A stretch of 64,000 nucleotides of DNA, taken from Coniella vitis. Taxonomy: Eukaryota; Ascomycota; Sordariomycetes; Diaporthales; Schizoparmaceae. Both the position numbers and the translations under genes were made by a program. Each line of letters begins with the position of its first letter. The first letter of the stretch is position 1. Positions 47,001 to 59,094 of this stretch are shown here, one piece after another. The notes beneath the pieces were generated by a model. That model was not told the origin of the DNA. It saw nothing but the letters and a program-made list of their open reading frames with translations, and did not search any database. The stretch lies in assembly GCA_011317545.1 (NCBI GenBank), contig WUJK01000004.1, forward strand, positions 2,852,001 through 2,916,000, given 5' to 3'.

Positions 47001-48031
47001 AAGTACCCGATACATGCTGCACCTATTGAGGCCATGACATCACTTTTGACCCAAACAGAAGGGACCGGGTGGAGCATAGGGACGCACCGGGATAAGAAGT
47101 GGGTCTGAAGCAAAGCCGCTACATCTGTCGAACCCCCCTCGTTCTTGCCAGTGAAAACTCGTTCCCAAGCTGGGTCGCTGGATCGGTTAACAGCACCCAA
47201 GGTAGTATTGCACCTGGCAGTCAGCTAAGCTCAGCGAATACTATGTACACATAGTAGCGACGTCTGTGATGGCTCAACAAGAGGTACATGGCACCACATA
47301 CCTGTTGACTTCCATACCATAGTACAGCCAGCATGAGGATGCAAAGGGTGCACATTCTGGATCCTCGGATGCATGCGTGCACGGAGTCTCCACGCGCATA
47401 ACAGGAAATCGTACATGTTTGTATGCAATAGTTTGCTCTGTAATATCCGCGCGGAACGGAGCTGCAATCTAACCCCCTTCTTGTTCTGCTCCAGAGGAGC
47501 ACAGCACCCTGCTGCGCTCGTCCTTGTACTAGTATTCACCTGCGGCGCAGGTTGACCCTCGGTCTCGGATCCGGCAAAGTTGTTGGAGAGCAGAGAGCAT
47601 GCGGGTGGACGGCTGTCCCGGAATGTTTTTTTCCTTTCTATCGTGCAACAAAAAGTTAATTATAAAATCCAAACCAAGACTGTACCGTGATTGCATTATC
47701 GAGATGGTCGAGCCGAAGGAACCACGCTCACACCGTGATTAGCCCCTGGCCTGCTTGCCACGCCACTAGAAGCACGGAAGAAGCTACGGCTCCAGCCGAG
47801 CAAAGGGCACACAATCTTTGCAGGCCCCTCTCTGGGCAAGGTTCATCCCACCAGAGCCCTGTGGCGGTTGCGCCAGTGCGCCAGTGCGACCACGGGGCCG
47901 AGGAAATCGAACCAAGCACGAACTAGGCCTTTTCGCGCTCAGCGACCGTGGGGGGAGGGGGGATCAAGCAGTTTTCTCACCGACAAGAGAGCGAGAGATG
48001 GCCCAAGACGTCAAGCACGAGAGCGGCCAGA

Positions 48032-48051
48032 TACATAGTAGCTACTATGTA
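48032..48051. repeat. perfect 20-bp palindrome made of two TACATAGTA arms
   Basis: TACATAGTA, then GC, then TACTATGTA: the whole 20 bp equals its own reverse complement. It is two inverted copies of the 9-mer that recurs through the spacers. Confidence 0.9.
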
Positions 48052-49454
48052 GGGAGGGGTCGCAGTAGGGCCTGGGTGACGACCCGACGTCGACAACGGC
48101 GGCTGCGGTTGACGCATTCCCGAGTCGACCGCTGTGCGATTGCCGTTTAGTCAGCCGCACGTTGCGAGCATTTTGATTGCTTGAGGCGGCCACGAAAACC
48201 CCGTCTTGGCAGTGATGTGCAGTAGCAGCATGTGTGTATTTTGTAGTGGTTGCAGTGTGCAGTGACTACACGAGTATGAGGGTGGCAGTGGAAGGGCGAG
48301 CAAACAGGCATTGCATCTGCAGTTGCAACATTGGGAATGAACCCCCACCCGTCCGTTCAGCTGTGCGCGCGATGCCTCTTTGCGCTCGTCATCCTTGATT
48401 GGTCTCTGATGCTGGATTTTTTCGTCTTCTCTTGATCGCTTCCAGTCAGCCATCCTGCCCTTTCGCTCCTGCTCGTTGTCCCCCATCCGCAGGCTGCACC
48501 CCTGTCCCCTGCCCGGGCCACCCCCTTCCTCCCGGTCCTGGCCTACGTAACTGGTAACCAAGTCATCAACCCTGTTAACCGCGTGCTGGCTGGGCCTGCT
48601 CGGCTCGTTGCATTTGGCCAACCAGCCTGCCACTGCCAGCCTTGCTAAGGCCCTGCTGCAACCTGTTGCTTATGTGCAGCACCTGCCCTGCCAGCACGTC
48701 CGAACCGAGCCTGGCAGCAGCGCAGTGGCACCTGGCAGCCTCCCGCAAGTACCTTGTAGCGGGCGGCAAGTTACTGGGGGCAAGTGGTAGGAACAGGACA
48801 CCAGGAAGCTCTCCAAGCTTTGGCGCACCCACCAGGTCGGCCAGCCCACCTAAAACCCACCATACCCAAACCCACCAACCCACCACATGTGCCGCCAGCG
48901 CAGCGCATGGCCGATCTCCGACGAACCGTCTCAGTCAAACCTTTCTTTCTGCCAACCTCGACTTCGACACTGGTCTTGGTCGTCTTTTGCAAACCACCCT
49001 CTCTTGCAACAAAACGGCTGGCCCATTCCGCCTGCCCAAGGCGCCGTGCCGAAGCGACTCCCCTGCCTGCGCCACCACAGGCCAGCATTCTCTCCTTACG
49101 ACCACGACGGCACTCGCAACCCGCCGCTCGCAACTCGCGGCCCCCCTTCGGCTCATCGTCAATCCCGCAAGCCTTGAGTCGCAACCGTCCTTTTCCTCGC
49201 CCGCCTCGCCGTGGTTTCTGTGCGCAAGCTGACACCCCCCCCTTCCTTTTTGCGCCGCCCTTTTCCAACCTCTCTGCTACTAGGCAGAGCCACGCGACGA
49301 TCGTCCGGGCTCTCTTGAGACGGTCGACTTCTGTCCGTCCTCTGTCCGTCCGTCTTGTCCCTCTGCACGCCGCGCTGCACCCGTCGATCCGACCCCGCGC
49401 CAGCAATGCCGACCTCGTGAGCCGGATCTTACCCCCCAGACAGCAATTTCTAGG

Positions 49455-52400
49455 ATGCATCCGCAACTTGGCGCTGTCGGCATCGTCGATCTGCTCGAGG
49501 CTGATCCTCGCCCGACCTTTATCGTCGACAAGACCAAGGCCACCGATGCCTCCCTCCAGGGCTCCGTCGTCGCCTATTACAACCCTGCTCTAGCCGCCTG
49601 CGACGATTTGGTTGGCCTCCTCGGAGATGCCCGCACCGAGCATGCTGCCCTGTGGGAATGGATTACTTCTTCTTTCCGTGCTACGAGTCCCACCAGGGTC
49701 AGGAGCTCATCGTCGTCTGAATCACCGGCCTCCTCTTTCTACTATCTCAATGCCCAGTGGAGCAAATGCCTAGTCCAGCAGCGATGGCTCGTTGTCGGCG
49801 CCAACGAGCAGCCTTCGTTGGCCGACCGCCCGCGCAAGGTCCGCCTTGATTCGCAAAAAGGCAGCTTTGGCGTATCTGGCAGTGCCAATACCGTCGCCGC
49901 CGACCCTTCCAGACATTCTGCCGCTGCGGCTGCGGCTTCTCTCAGCTCGACGTCCCCGCTCCTGTCAGTCGACTCCGGATGGATCACGACCGAGCTGACC
50001 CATGACCACGAGCCCTACTTGAACGTGGTTACGACGCATGACTGGACCGCCACTCCTCTGGGGCCGCTCGAGAGTTGGTCACCGCTCCTTAGACAGACAT
50101 TTCAGCAGATTCTGGCCGATACACGGCCCATCGCCATGTACTGGGGTCCTCGGTACGTTTTGATGTACAATGAAGCCTTCAGCAAGCTCTGCAAGCTACC
50201 GCAGCCAGGCCTCTTGGGCAAAGTGGTAGAAGCTGCCTGGCCAGACATTGGACCGAGATTGAGAAGCCTCATGGACATGGCCAGTTTAAAACCTCGAACG
50301 GTTGTCGACAACGAATGGCCATCTTTCACTTTGCGCGATCATGACCTCCTTGAGGAGCTGCACATCAAGTGGACCATGGTCCCTATTATGGAGCATGACC
50401 GAGTCCTGGGCTTCCTGCACCCCATACTCGACACCACCTCGGTGCGCTTGTGGGAGCGACGCACAAAGTTGTTGGTTGATCTGGGGGACGCGCTTGTCAC
50501 TGTCAAGGCCGTCCCCAGCTTTTGGTCCAAGCTGATTGAAGCGCTTGGGGCCGCCTCGCCTCAGTACGACGTGCCGATAGCAGCCGTGTACTCTGTCCAC
50601 ACGGAATCGCAGGTCTTTGGAGGAGACACTGTGACATACACGCCCAAGACATGTCGATTCGAGGGAGGACTTGGTGTGCCGGAAGGCCACCTGCTTGCTA
50701 CAAAGGTCATCACAATCGGAGACGCAAACCACGATATGGGCTCCATCTTCCAAAAATGTCTCTACAGGCAGCAGCCTCTGATCCTGCAGACCGAAGATGG
50801 AAGCCTCACTCCTCATCTCATCTCAGGGCTGCAGTGGAGGGGATTCGGGATTCCCTGCCGCAGTGCGATTGTTTTCCCCATTCGGCCGACGCAAGGAGAG
50901 CATGCTCGCGGTTTCCTGTTTTTGGGCGTGAATCCGAGGCGCCCATATGATGCTGACTATCGCCAGTTTGTGTCGCTCATGTACCAGAAGCTTGCCAGCT
51001 CGCTCGCGTCCACGACCTTATTGGAGGAAGAGGCCAAAAGAGGCTCCACGGCCGTCCGGGAGGCAGCCTTTGAGCAGGCACAGCTCGAAGCAAAGCTGGC
51101 TGATCGTACCCGCGAGGCGACCGAGTCTGAGCGCAAGTTTGAAGCCATCACAGACTTTATACCTATCGGCATGGCGTTCCAGAACGCCCAGGGTGTGTTG
51201 ACTTATGCCAACGACGCGTGGCATCGCATTACCGGCAATCCCCTCCGAGAAACTGGCCCATCGATAGCTTTACGGGACTTCTTGTCCTATATCGTCAGGG
51301 AGGACCGTCCTGGTGTTGCACAAGCCTATGAGCGGCTGGATCGCGAGGATAACGTTACCTTTGAGTGTCGTCTCATCCGACGAGAGACTATCAACTCCCC
51401 CCCGCCACCTACACGGGAATCTCCAAGCTTCGAGAAAGCAGGCGTCGAATTACAAGGCATCGATGATCAAGCCGTCGAGCGACACATTTATGCAGCCGCA
51501 CGGGCTGAACGATACCCCGATGGCAAGGTGCGACAGATTCTGACATGTCTGACCGATGTCACTCTGCACAAGCAAACGGCAGAAGAAGCCATCCGACGGG
51601 CGCACCAAGCCGAGAACCTGAAGCGCATGGCAGAGTTGGCGACTGTGGGCATGTACGAGATCGATCTGGAGGGCAAGCTGGTGGAGGCCAACAATGTGTT
51701 TTTCCAAATGTGTGGTCTGGAGAAGGACAAGTTTGACTCGAACGAGACCATGGTCAAGCCTTGGCATACGTGCGTTGTCGAGGAGGACATCCCCCTGCTT
51801 GAGACGGCCATGAGCAAGGTCGTCCACGAAGGTCTGCCCCAGACATGCGAGGTACGACTCAAGCTGCCCTGGAAGGTGGTGGACAGCCACAATACTGAAA
51901 TCATTGCTCCTCGCTGGGTGCATGGCACCTTCATGCCAGTCAAGAGCTCGGATGGGACGACGCAATCCTTTTGCGGGTGTGTCAGTGATGTATCCTTGCA
52001 AAAGTGGCAGCTGGAACGGGAAAGACTCCGAAAAGAGGAGGCACTCGAGTCCAAGCGACAACAGGAGAACTTCATCGACATGACGTCCCATGAGATGCGT
52101 AATCCTCTGAGCGCGATTATCCATTGCGCCGACGCCGTCATTGCCTCATTGTCCAAGGCGCTCGACGTTGCACAGCCCAAAAAGAGTCTCAGCAGACAAT
52201 CATCGGCGATGGTCAATGGTGGTGGTATGATTGGCGGCAATGTTCGACCTGAGGACCAAGTCCTCATGGAGAGCAGTGTCGAGAATGCTGAGACGATCAT
52301 AGCATGTTAGTTTTGTCTATTCTTCGGCGCACCTCCTTTTCTGTTCGCTCGTCTGTGTGTTTGCGCTGGGCTCGTTGGTACTGACTGGATTTTTGTCTTC

Positions 52401-53953
52401 TTGCAGGCGCTCAGCACCAAAAGAGAATCGTGGATGATATCCTGACCATGTCCAAGCTTGATTCCAAGCTCTTGGCCGTGACGCCAATTACCGTCGATCC
52501 CATTCAAATCTCCCAAGAAGCACTCAAGATGTTTGAAGTCGAAGCGCGAAGGGTCGACATTGATCTGCAGATGAAAGTGGACCCATCCTACGAAGAGCTT
52601 GGACTCGAATACCTCGATCTCGACCCTTCGCGTCTCAAACAGGTTTTGATTAACCTCCTCACGAACGCCCTGAAATTTACAAAGTCTGGCCCGACGCGCT
52701 CCGTCACCATCACCATTAGCGCGTCAGAGGCGAAACCGACCGACTCGAGCTGCTCCGTCCAATTCATACCGCCTTTGCAGGGCGTCGAATACCAGCAGCC
52801 TACCAACGTCAAGAATGGAGAGCCCGTATATCTCATCATCGAGGTCAAGGACACAGGGCAGGGTCTTACTGAAGAGGAAATGAAGACACTGTTCCAGCGT
52901 TTCAAGCAGGCATCAGCCAGAACACATGTCAAGTACGGAGGGTCTGGACTGGGTCTCTTCATCAGCAGAAGGCTCTGCGAAATGCACAATGGTGCAATTG
53001 GCGTGGCGTCGCAGCCTGGCGTCGGGTCGACCTTTGCCTTCTATGTCGAAACATACCGACCCAGTGCAACGGCCTTGAAGGAAGCAAAAGCCTCGGCTCG
53101 AACAGCGCTACAGGCCAACAGCCTTCCAATTACCAAGAGGGCCGAGTCTCTACAGATAGGCTCAGTAGAGGTGCCCCTCAGCAGCACGCCCAACAAGAAT
53201 CTGGACCAACTGGTCACGTCACCCGACCTGGACATGGAGATGACGATTGAGCCACCCAAGATTGAAGGAGTGCTCGTTGTCGAGGACAACATGATCAATC
53301 AGCAACTCACGCGTCGTGGCTTGGTCGACCGAGGCTTCACAGTAGATGTTGCCAACCATGGCATCGAAGCTCTGGAGAAACTTCGAGCCTCGACTCTCTG
53401 GCTAGGAGATACCGCCATGGCAAACACGGACGATGGTCCACCTGGTATCACACAAACGCCAGTGGTCCATGATGCGCGCAATCCTGGGACTACGACTGAC
53501 TTGTTCACGCCCACCATGACGCCGACAAAGTTTCCGCTTAGTCTGATTTTGATGGATGTGGAGATGCCTATTCAAGACGGCCTTACCTGCACCCAACAGA
53601 TCCGTGAGTTAGAGCGCCAAGGCAAAATCTTGGGTGGTCACATTCCCATCATTGCTGCAACGGCCAACGCGCGGCTGGAGCAGATCCTCGAAACGAAGGC
53701 TGCAGGGTGTGATGATGTCATCATCAAGCCCTACCGCATGCCGGAGCTGATTGAGAAGATGCGGGTCGTGGCCATGCAAGTCGAGCAAAAGAAGCGGGCC
53801 GTCGAAACGCCGAGTGCTGCCGGTGCTTCCTCTGCGGTGGTGGAAGCCATAGAAGCCGACGTTGCGATGGGCGAAGCGACACAGCCTATAGCTTCAGTCC
53901 CAGCAACAGCGCTGCAACCACCGCAGCAACAAGAAATACCACCCAGGGATTGA
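49455..53953 (+). CDS. hybrid histidine kinase with PAS domains and receiver
   Basis: Exons 49455-52305 and 52407-53953 with a 101-bp GTTAGT..GCAG intron; 4398 nt, 1465 aa in frame. Order: an N-terminal sensor segment containing a TPLGPLESWSPLLRQ...PIAMYWGPRYVLMYNEA PAS-like block, a GAF-like region, two more PAS-like blocks (near residues 560-690 and 710-860), a coiled linker, then HisKA with MTSHEMRNPL (phospho-acceptor His879), HATPase with N box, DTGQG (about 1099) and GSGLGLFISRRL, and a receiver with acidic EDN, Asp1334 in LILMDVEMP and Lys1391 in IIKPYR. The receiver carries an insert of about 40 residues before its phospho-Asp strand. It is predicted to be a soluble sensor feeding an HPt-response regulator phosphorelay. 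The stimulus is unknown; no membrane helices are evident. The fungal HHK group cannot be fixed by eye. Confidence 0.92.
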
Positions 53954-56900
53954 CTATATGAACGGGACGCAGAAGTCAAAGTAGGCATGTCGGAAAAGCG
54001 AGCGGATAGAAAACGGAAAAGGAGATCACAGCATTGCATAGTCTCTTGAAAGAGGTTGTCGTTATTCTGGGGGGAGGTATTTGAAGCCTCTTGGTCATTT
54101 TTGGTGTGCCTTGCACAGCATTACATATGGCATACGCGTTTGTAAGAAGGTTGACCGATTGGCGCATTGTCACAATCTGTTTATTTTGACCAAAGAGAGA
54201 AAAGAAAAAGAACAAGAAAAAAGCTTATACACCCGTGCCTGCCCGGCAGATGAGGAAAAGGAGATGAAAAGAGCACTCGTGTGGCCTTTTTTTTTTTTTT
54301 TTCCTGCTTGGCATCATCAGTTGATGCGTCAAAAACTTTGGTTTTCCATATTTCAATTCTTTTTTTTTAAGGCATGATGACAAGAACGTACATGCATATG
54401 CATATATATATACATACACATATATATGAGGTCATGAATCGTTAAGACTTTTTGTTGATAGGGGAGTTGATGATGAAGGAGAGAAGGGATCAGAGAAAGG
54501 TGGCAAAGGGATTTTTGGGGAGGTGATTGATTGTACAGGCGATTGGTCGCTTGGTTGTGCATTACTGGGCATTTGGTATTCACTTTTAGCATTGGTCGGT
54601 TCCAAAACTTGAATAAGAGCATGGCTGCTGGTTGTTGATGTTGTTGTTATTATGCTGTACAAGTTGGCGTATGGATGTTGTTTGAAATGAAAAATAAGAA
54701 GCAGACAGAAGAACTTTTGCCGAAAGAAACAGCCCATGATGAGCTTTTGAACGATGGTCGGATTGCCATGAGACTGTAGCAGGGTCCTGATCAAACCTAT
54801 GATAAATTAACTTTACAAGAACAATATGCCCAGTATCAACAGCCACATCGTGGCCAGCACGACGCGTCATTTGACCGTATAGTATATACACGACGGTGAA
54901 TCTATTGCTGCAGGGGTAAATTAGCGAACCCATCGTCCTGGAAGAGGAATGAGAGGGTTGCATTTTGGTTTTGGAAAATACAAATCAATGGATACAAATC
55001 GGCCGTTGCTAACTCTACCATACATGCCCATCCCAATGATGCTATTGGAACTTTGGAGATTTTACTTTTCGCCTGGGATTCAAAGTCGACCGGATTCGGC
55101 AGTGCGTATTTGATTTGTTGCTTATTATACATGGTATTTTCGATTGAATTTCGGGTCGTCCTCCGTGCCGAGTCATCCAGACATTTATATGATGATATCC
55201 ACAACCAGTCACCGCTAGCAACAGATAGCTGCCAAAAAGAAACCCTGAAGCCCAGACCGGGGAAAAAGGCCCGCCTTGCGGTACTTGTGGTTCCCTACGC
55301 GCATCCGTCCGTGCCTTGTTGTTTATCTTGTCTGGATTGTCTCTCTTTTCGCTCCCTCTTTCTTTCTTGTCTTCTTTCTTTGGTTCTCTACTTTTCCCTT
55401 TTGAGACGTACTATGTACTAAGTACTATACTATAGTTACATTGTAGCCACTAACTACGCTTCTTTAGCGTACCCGGCTGCCCGGGGTACATAAATCTGGG
55501 CCTATGCTGAATTCCGTGGTGTTAATCCAGCACCCTTTTCAATGGACCCTTTTTCTCTTTATCTTGTTCTCCCATCTCTCTCTCTTTTTTTTTCTTCTTT
55601 TTTTTTTCCCTCGAGAAACACCACAGATTACCTATCCCCACATGCGCTGTGGAAGGAGAGCCTGATGATGCAAATTATATGCATGTGTCTAATAAGGAAA
55701 CGTCAGGTTGCGATTCTCTAACTGATGATTGGTTCTTTCTTGTCTCTCATCATCAAGCGTTTTCTCTCACTTTTTTTTTTCTTCTTGCCCCCCCCCCTTC
55801 TTCCACAGGGTTCTTGTTATGTTGATGAATCCATGGTGTGTTGCGGTTGTCAATGTTTGATGAGTCTTTTTGGGGCATGTTCGGATCTAGCCGAGAGTTT
55901 TGGTCCATCTAGAGACGGCTATCGAGGGTTTAGTATGTAGTTTTAGTTTGCGGACGCTATGGGGCTTGGCTGAGCCCGACTTTACCTTTACAGTGGAAAG
56001 ATAGATGGGATGGGAGGTTTGTATTTGAGATGATTCTTTTTATTATTATTATTAGTTGACCATGATATAAAGAAAAGTTCCCACCACCCAATCAGAAACC
56101 CCCCCCCCCTTTTTCCCCCTCTAACTATGTAGGTTATGCTGTGGGAATCTTTTTTTGTATATCATTCATATTCCTGGGCTTTTTCATATGCAGGTTGGCA
56201 AAAGCCGGAGGTGAAGGTCCCCCTCCTTGCCTGGCAAGGCCTGCTGGGGGTTTTCCACGGATATAGATAGATAGATAGGCGTGGGTGGGTGGGTGGGTGG
56301 TCATGTAAGGTACGAATGGAAAACCGAGTCACAATGCTTGTTAAAAATGGAGCAGCGAAAGCAACAAGCACGTGGGTTTTGGGGGGAGGGGGGGGGTTGG
56401 ATTGAGTATCGAGGGTCTTGGGGAATTTCGTATACAAGATTTGGACTGACTCTGACTCTTGAGTGAGTGAATGAGTGAGTGAGTGAGTGAGTGAGTGTGT
56501 ACCTGTATTATGACGAAGCAGAGTAGACTCTTTTGCGACGCTGCTCTTTTTTCACAGTCATGATATCCCCCATTCCCACTCAACCCGTGTATCCGTGCTC
56601 CAGATCCTGGAATTGATCCTTTCCCGCTCCAAAAAGCCCACCGTATACTATACCAAGTAAGTACCGCTCTCCCCATCCTGGGCTCGAGAGCACACCCCCC
56701 CCCTCAAAGGGATCGACGGCACTTTTTATTCCTTGTCGACATACGTAGTAGTCATAGTAAGTCGTAGCAGGGGAGAGAGAAGCCGGGGCCGGGGGGGGGG
56801 GACGGGTTGTTCCTCTACATTAGTACAGCAAAGGAAAGGAAAGGAAAAAAAAAAAAAAGATTCCAACTGAGGGTAGTGCGCCCGAATCGAGACCAGAACC

Positions 56901-58291
56901 AGCGAGTTCTGACCATTTCTTTTCTGGCTGGCTGTGTGCAAGGAAGGGGAAGGATTTTCAATAGTATGTGAATCTGGTGGTCCGTTTGCAGCAAAGCAAA
57001 CAGATGCCTATTCGAGCCGGTTCCTGGGGGAAAAAAAAAAGAGAAAAAAGAAAAAAGGGATCTCTCGAGAGATGGCGGACTGGGAGTTGGTTGCCCCTGT
57101 GCGCACCGGCGTATATGATGAATAGTAAAAAGCGTTAGCGTTGACCTCGTTGTAGTATTCCTTGGACTACTGAAGTATGTGTGCTCTAGGGCAGGTGTCT
57201 GCGCTTTATTGGCCTGTATATATGTGTGTATATATATATATATGATTTCTTCTACTTGATCCTCTGCTTGCTGTTGCAGCAGCGCACGAGTACAGAGACC
57301 GACGAAAAAAAAAAAAAAAAAAAAGGCTTATCACTGTCGAGTAGCGAACAGAGCAGTATTTTCGTTCGACGGCACCGTTTTCCACGAGGACGAACCAATA
57401 AGACGTCCAGTAGTACTCTGAATTTCCGAAGGCAGCTCTCGCTTAGGCAGTATAAGCGGATCTGAGCGCGATAAGCTCCGCTGCTAGCTGACTGAGGCTT
57501 TGCTCCGAGCTTTGACTTTGTACTATGGTATACAGTACATAGCACATGGATAGTATCTGTCCCAAGTACATGGTAGTGGTGGTATGGTCGCGGGCAGAGC
57601 GACGGCTGATGGATAGTCACGTTTCCAAGGTTTGTTGGGCAGATTTGCCTCTGCGCAGATCAGGGCAGGGCGGCGGCGAGCGTGCCTGTCGGATAACGAG
57701 CCGTCCAACGATCCATCTTTTGGATCCGGAATGTGTTGCTATGTGTGACAAGAATCCTGTCTGCGCGCACAGCTGGCCCTGGCACTGACAAGTGCTTACA
57801 GGACTGACCAAGTGGTGGTTCCTTGGACCCAGGATGCCCATGACTGGTGCGTTTGCCTTTCTATTTTTGTTTCCAAGGACAAGCAAAGAAAGATAGTTAC
57901 TTGTCAGCAGTCGTGTGTGTCCTTCGGTCCATCTCCCCTGATGCTTTGTACTCTACTACATGGTAAACAGAATAGTATAATAGTAGCTGCCCACGGAGAG
58001 TATGATTTCGGCTCCATTTTTTCTCTCTTTTTTTCTCTTCTGTTTTTCATGGCACGCAAAGTTCCGCCGTGGAGTGGAGTCTCCTTTCGGCCTGCGGCTT
58101 GGCGGCAAACGCAATACTATAGTAGAAAGAAGCATGGCCTTCTTTTGGTTTTTGTTTTGCCGTGCACCAGACAACATCACAGACCAGTCCGTGAGGTCGA
58201 TCCCCCAGGTGCTAGTCAGCCGCAGGGTGCTTCGTTCGTATGCAGGCCTCCCTCCACAGGGTCGCAGTGCGTCTTGGGTGATGTGTCGTCG

Positions 58292-58293
<2 letters not shown>

Positions 58294-58353
<60 letters not shown>
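58294..58353. repeat. (GA)n microsatellite
   Basis: About 30 GA units without interruption. Confidence 0.95.
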
Positions 58354-58355
<2 letters not shown>

Positions 58356-58458
58356 CGGGGGAGCAGTTGAGGAATCAGAAAGCAGCAGACGCGTTGCCTC
58401 TGGACGGTACGACAGGATAATAATACAAGCCGTGACAGTGTTGCTTCGGTGGGTTCTG

Positions 58459-58529
58459 TCTTCTTCTTCTTCTTCTTCTTCTTCTTCTTCTTCTTCTTCT
58501 TCTTCTTCTTCTTCTTCTTCTTCTTCTTC
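58459..58529. repeat. (TTC)n microsatellite
   Basis: About 23 TTC units, followed by a longer imperfect pyrimidine tract to about 58619. Confidence 0.95.
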
Positions 58530-59094
58530 CTCCTTCTCCTTCTTCTCCTCCTTCTCCCTTGGTCCCTTTTTCCTTTCTTTCTTTTTCTCTCTCTTTTCTT
58601 TTCTTCCCTCTCTCTCTTTGGGAAATAGGGGAACAACGTGCCGGGGACACTATACCCTTTCGGACCCCAGACGGGCCACTTTGAGATCTGCAACGGGGAG
58701 ACTGGGTTGCATCGAATGCTGCAGCAGCTGTGGGGCATGCAGAGCCCAGATGATGGTGATGGGGCACGGCCGCACGTGGGAGTGTTCGACTAGACTGCGG
58801 ACGAGCCTCCAATGACGGGGTGGATGGGCAGAGAAGGAGTGGATGGATGGGTCGATGGGTCGATGGACGACGGATGGGAGAGAGAGAGAGATACTCTGCA
58901 GGAGGGATGGCCTGCAAACGGGACGCAGACAGCAAGGGCTCCCTTGTTTTCTTTTTGTTTTTTATTATTTATTATTCATTATTCATTCTATTCTTGGTTC
59001 ATACTTCTCTGCCTCGCTCTCACCACCATCACATAGTCCTCTCTGCTCTCTTTTCTCTCCTTCTCCCTGCTCTGCCTGCTGTGTGGACAGTGTC

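Larger units (their letters stand above)
42618..49454. other. 6.8 kb spacer with no convincing gene
   Basis: The largest gene-free stretch. Open frames up to 269 codons occur (for example 48784-49593 + and 48771-49466 -), but they lie antisense to one another in the GC-rich leader of the kinase gene and lack domains. Contents: A-runs at 44006-44028, 45841-45853 and 45879-45904; eight exact TACTATGTA/TACATAGTA 9-mers (44998, 45981, 46020, 46371, 47239, 48032, 48043 and, within a compound near-repeat, around 47248); and a C-rich stretch with repeated ACCCACC words at 48827-48890 just before the kinase gene. A long leader or non-coding RNA remains possible. Confidence 0.55.
53954..59094. other. 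5.1 kb repeat-rich spacer
   Basis: No gene was seen. It holds T-, C- and G-runs near 54284-54302, 55786-55797, 56100-56110 and 56790-56800, a GAGT array at 56461-56497, a TGGG array near 56283-56300, TA runs near 57228-57243, a long GA array, a TTC array, and a TACTATGTA 9-mer at 55409. Apparent open frames are repeat-encoded (poly-Lys, poly-Ser, Arg/Glu). Confidence 0.6.

Noticed and set aside
48784..49593. Plus-strand open frame of 269 codons overlapping the kinase start
   Set aside because: It overlaps the kinase gene in another frame, has no domain, and a minus-strand frame of similar length covers the same GC-rich leader.
58375..58935. Open frames rich in Arg/Lys/Ser
   Set aside because: They are direct translations of the TTC/GAA microsatellite.
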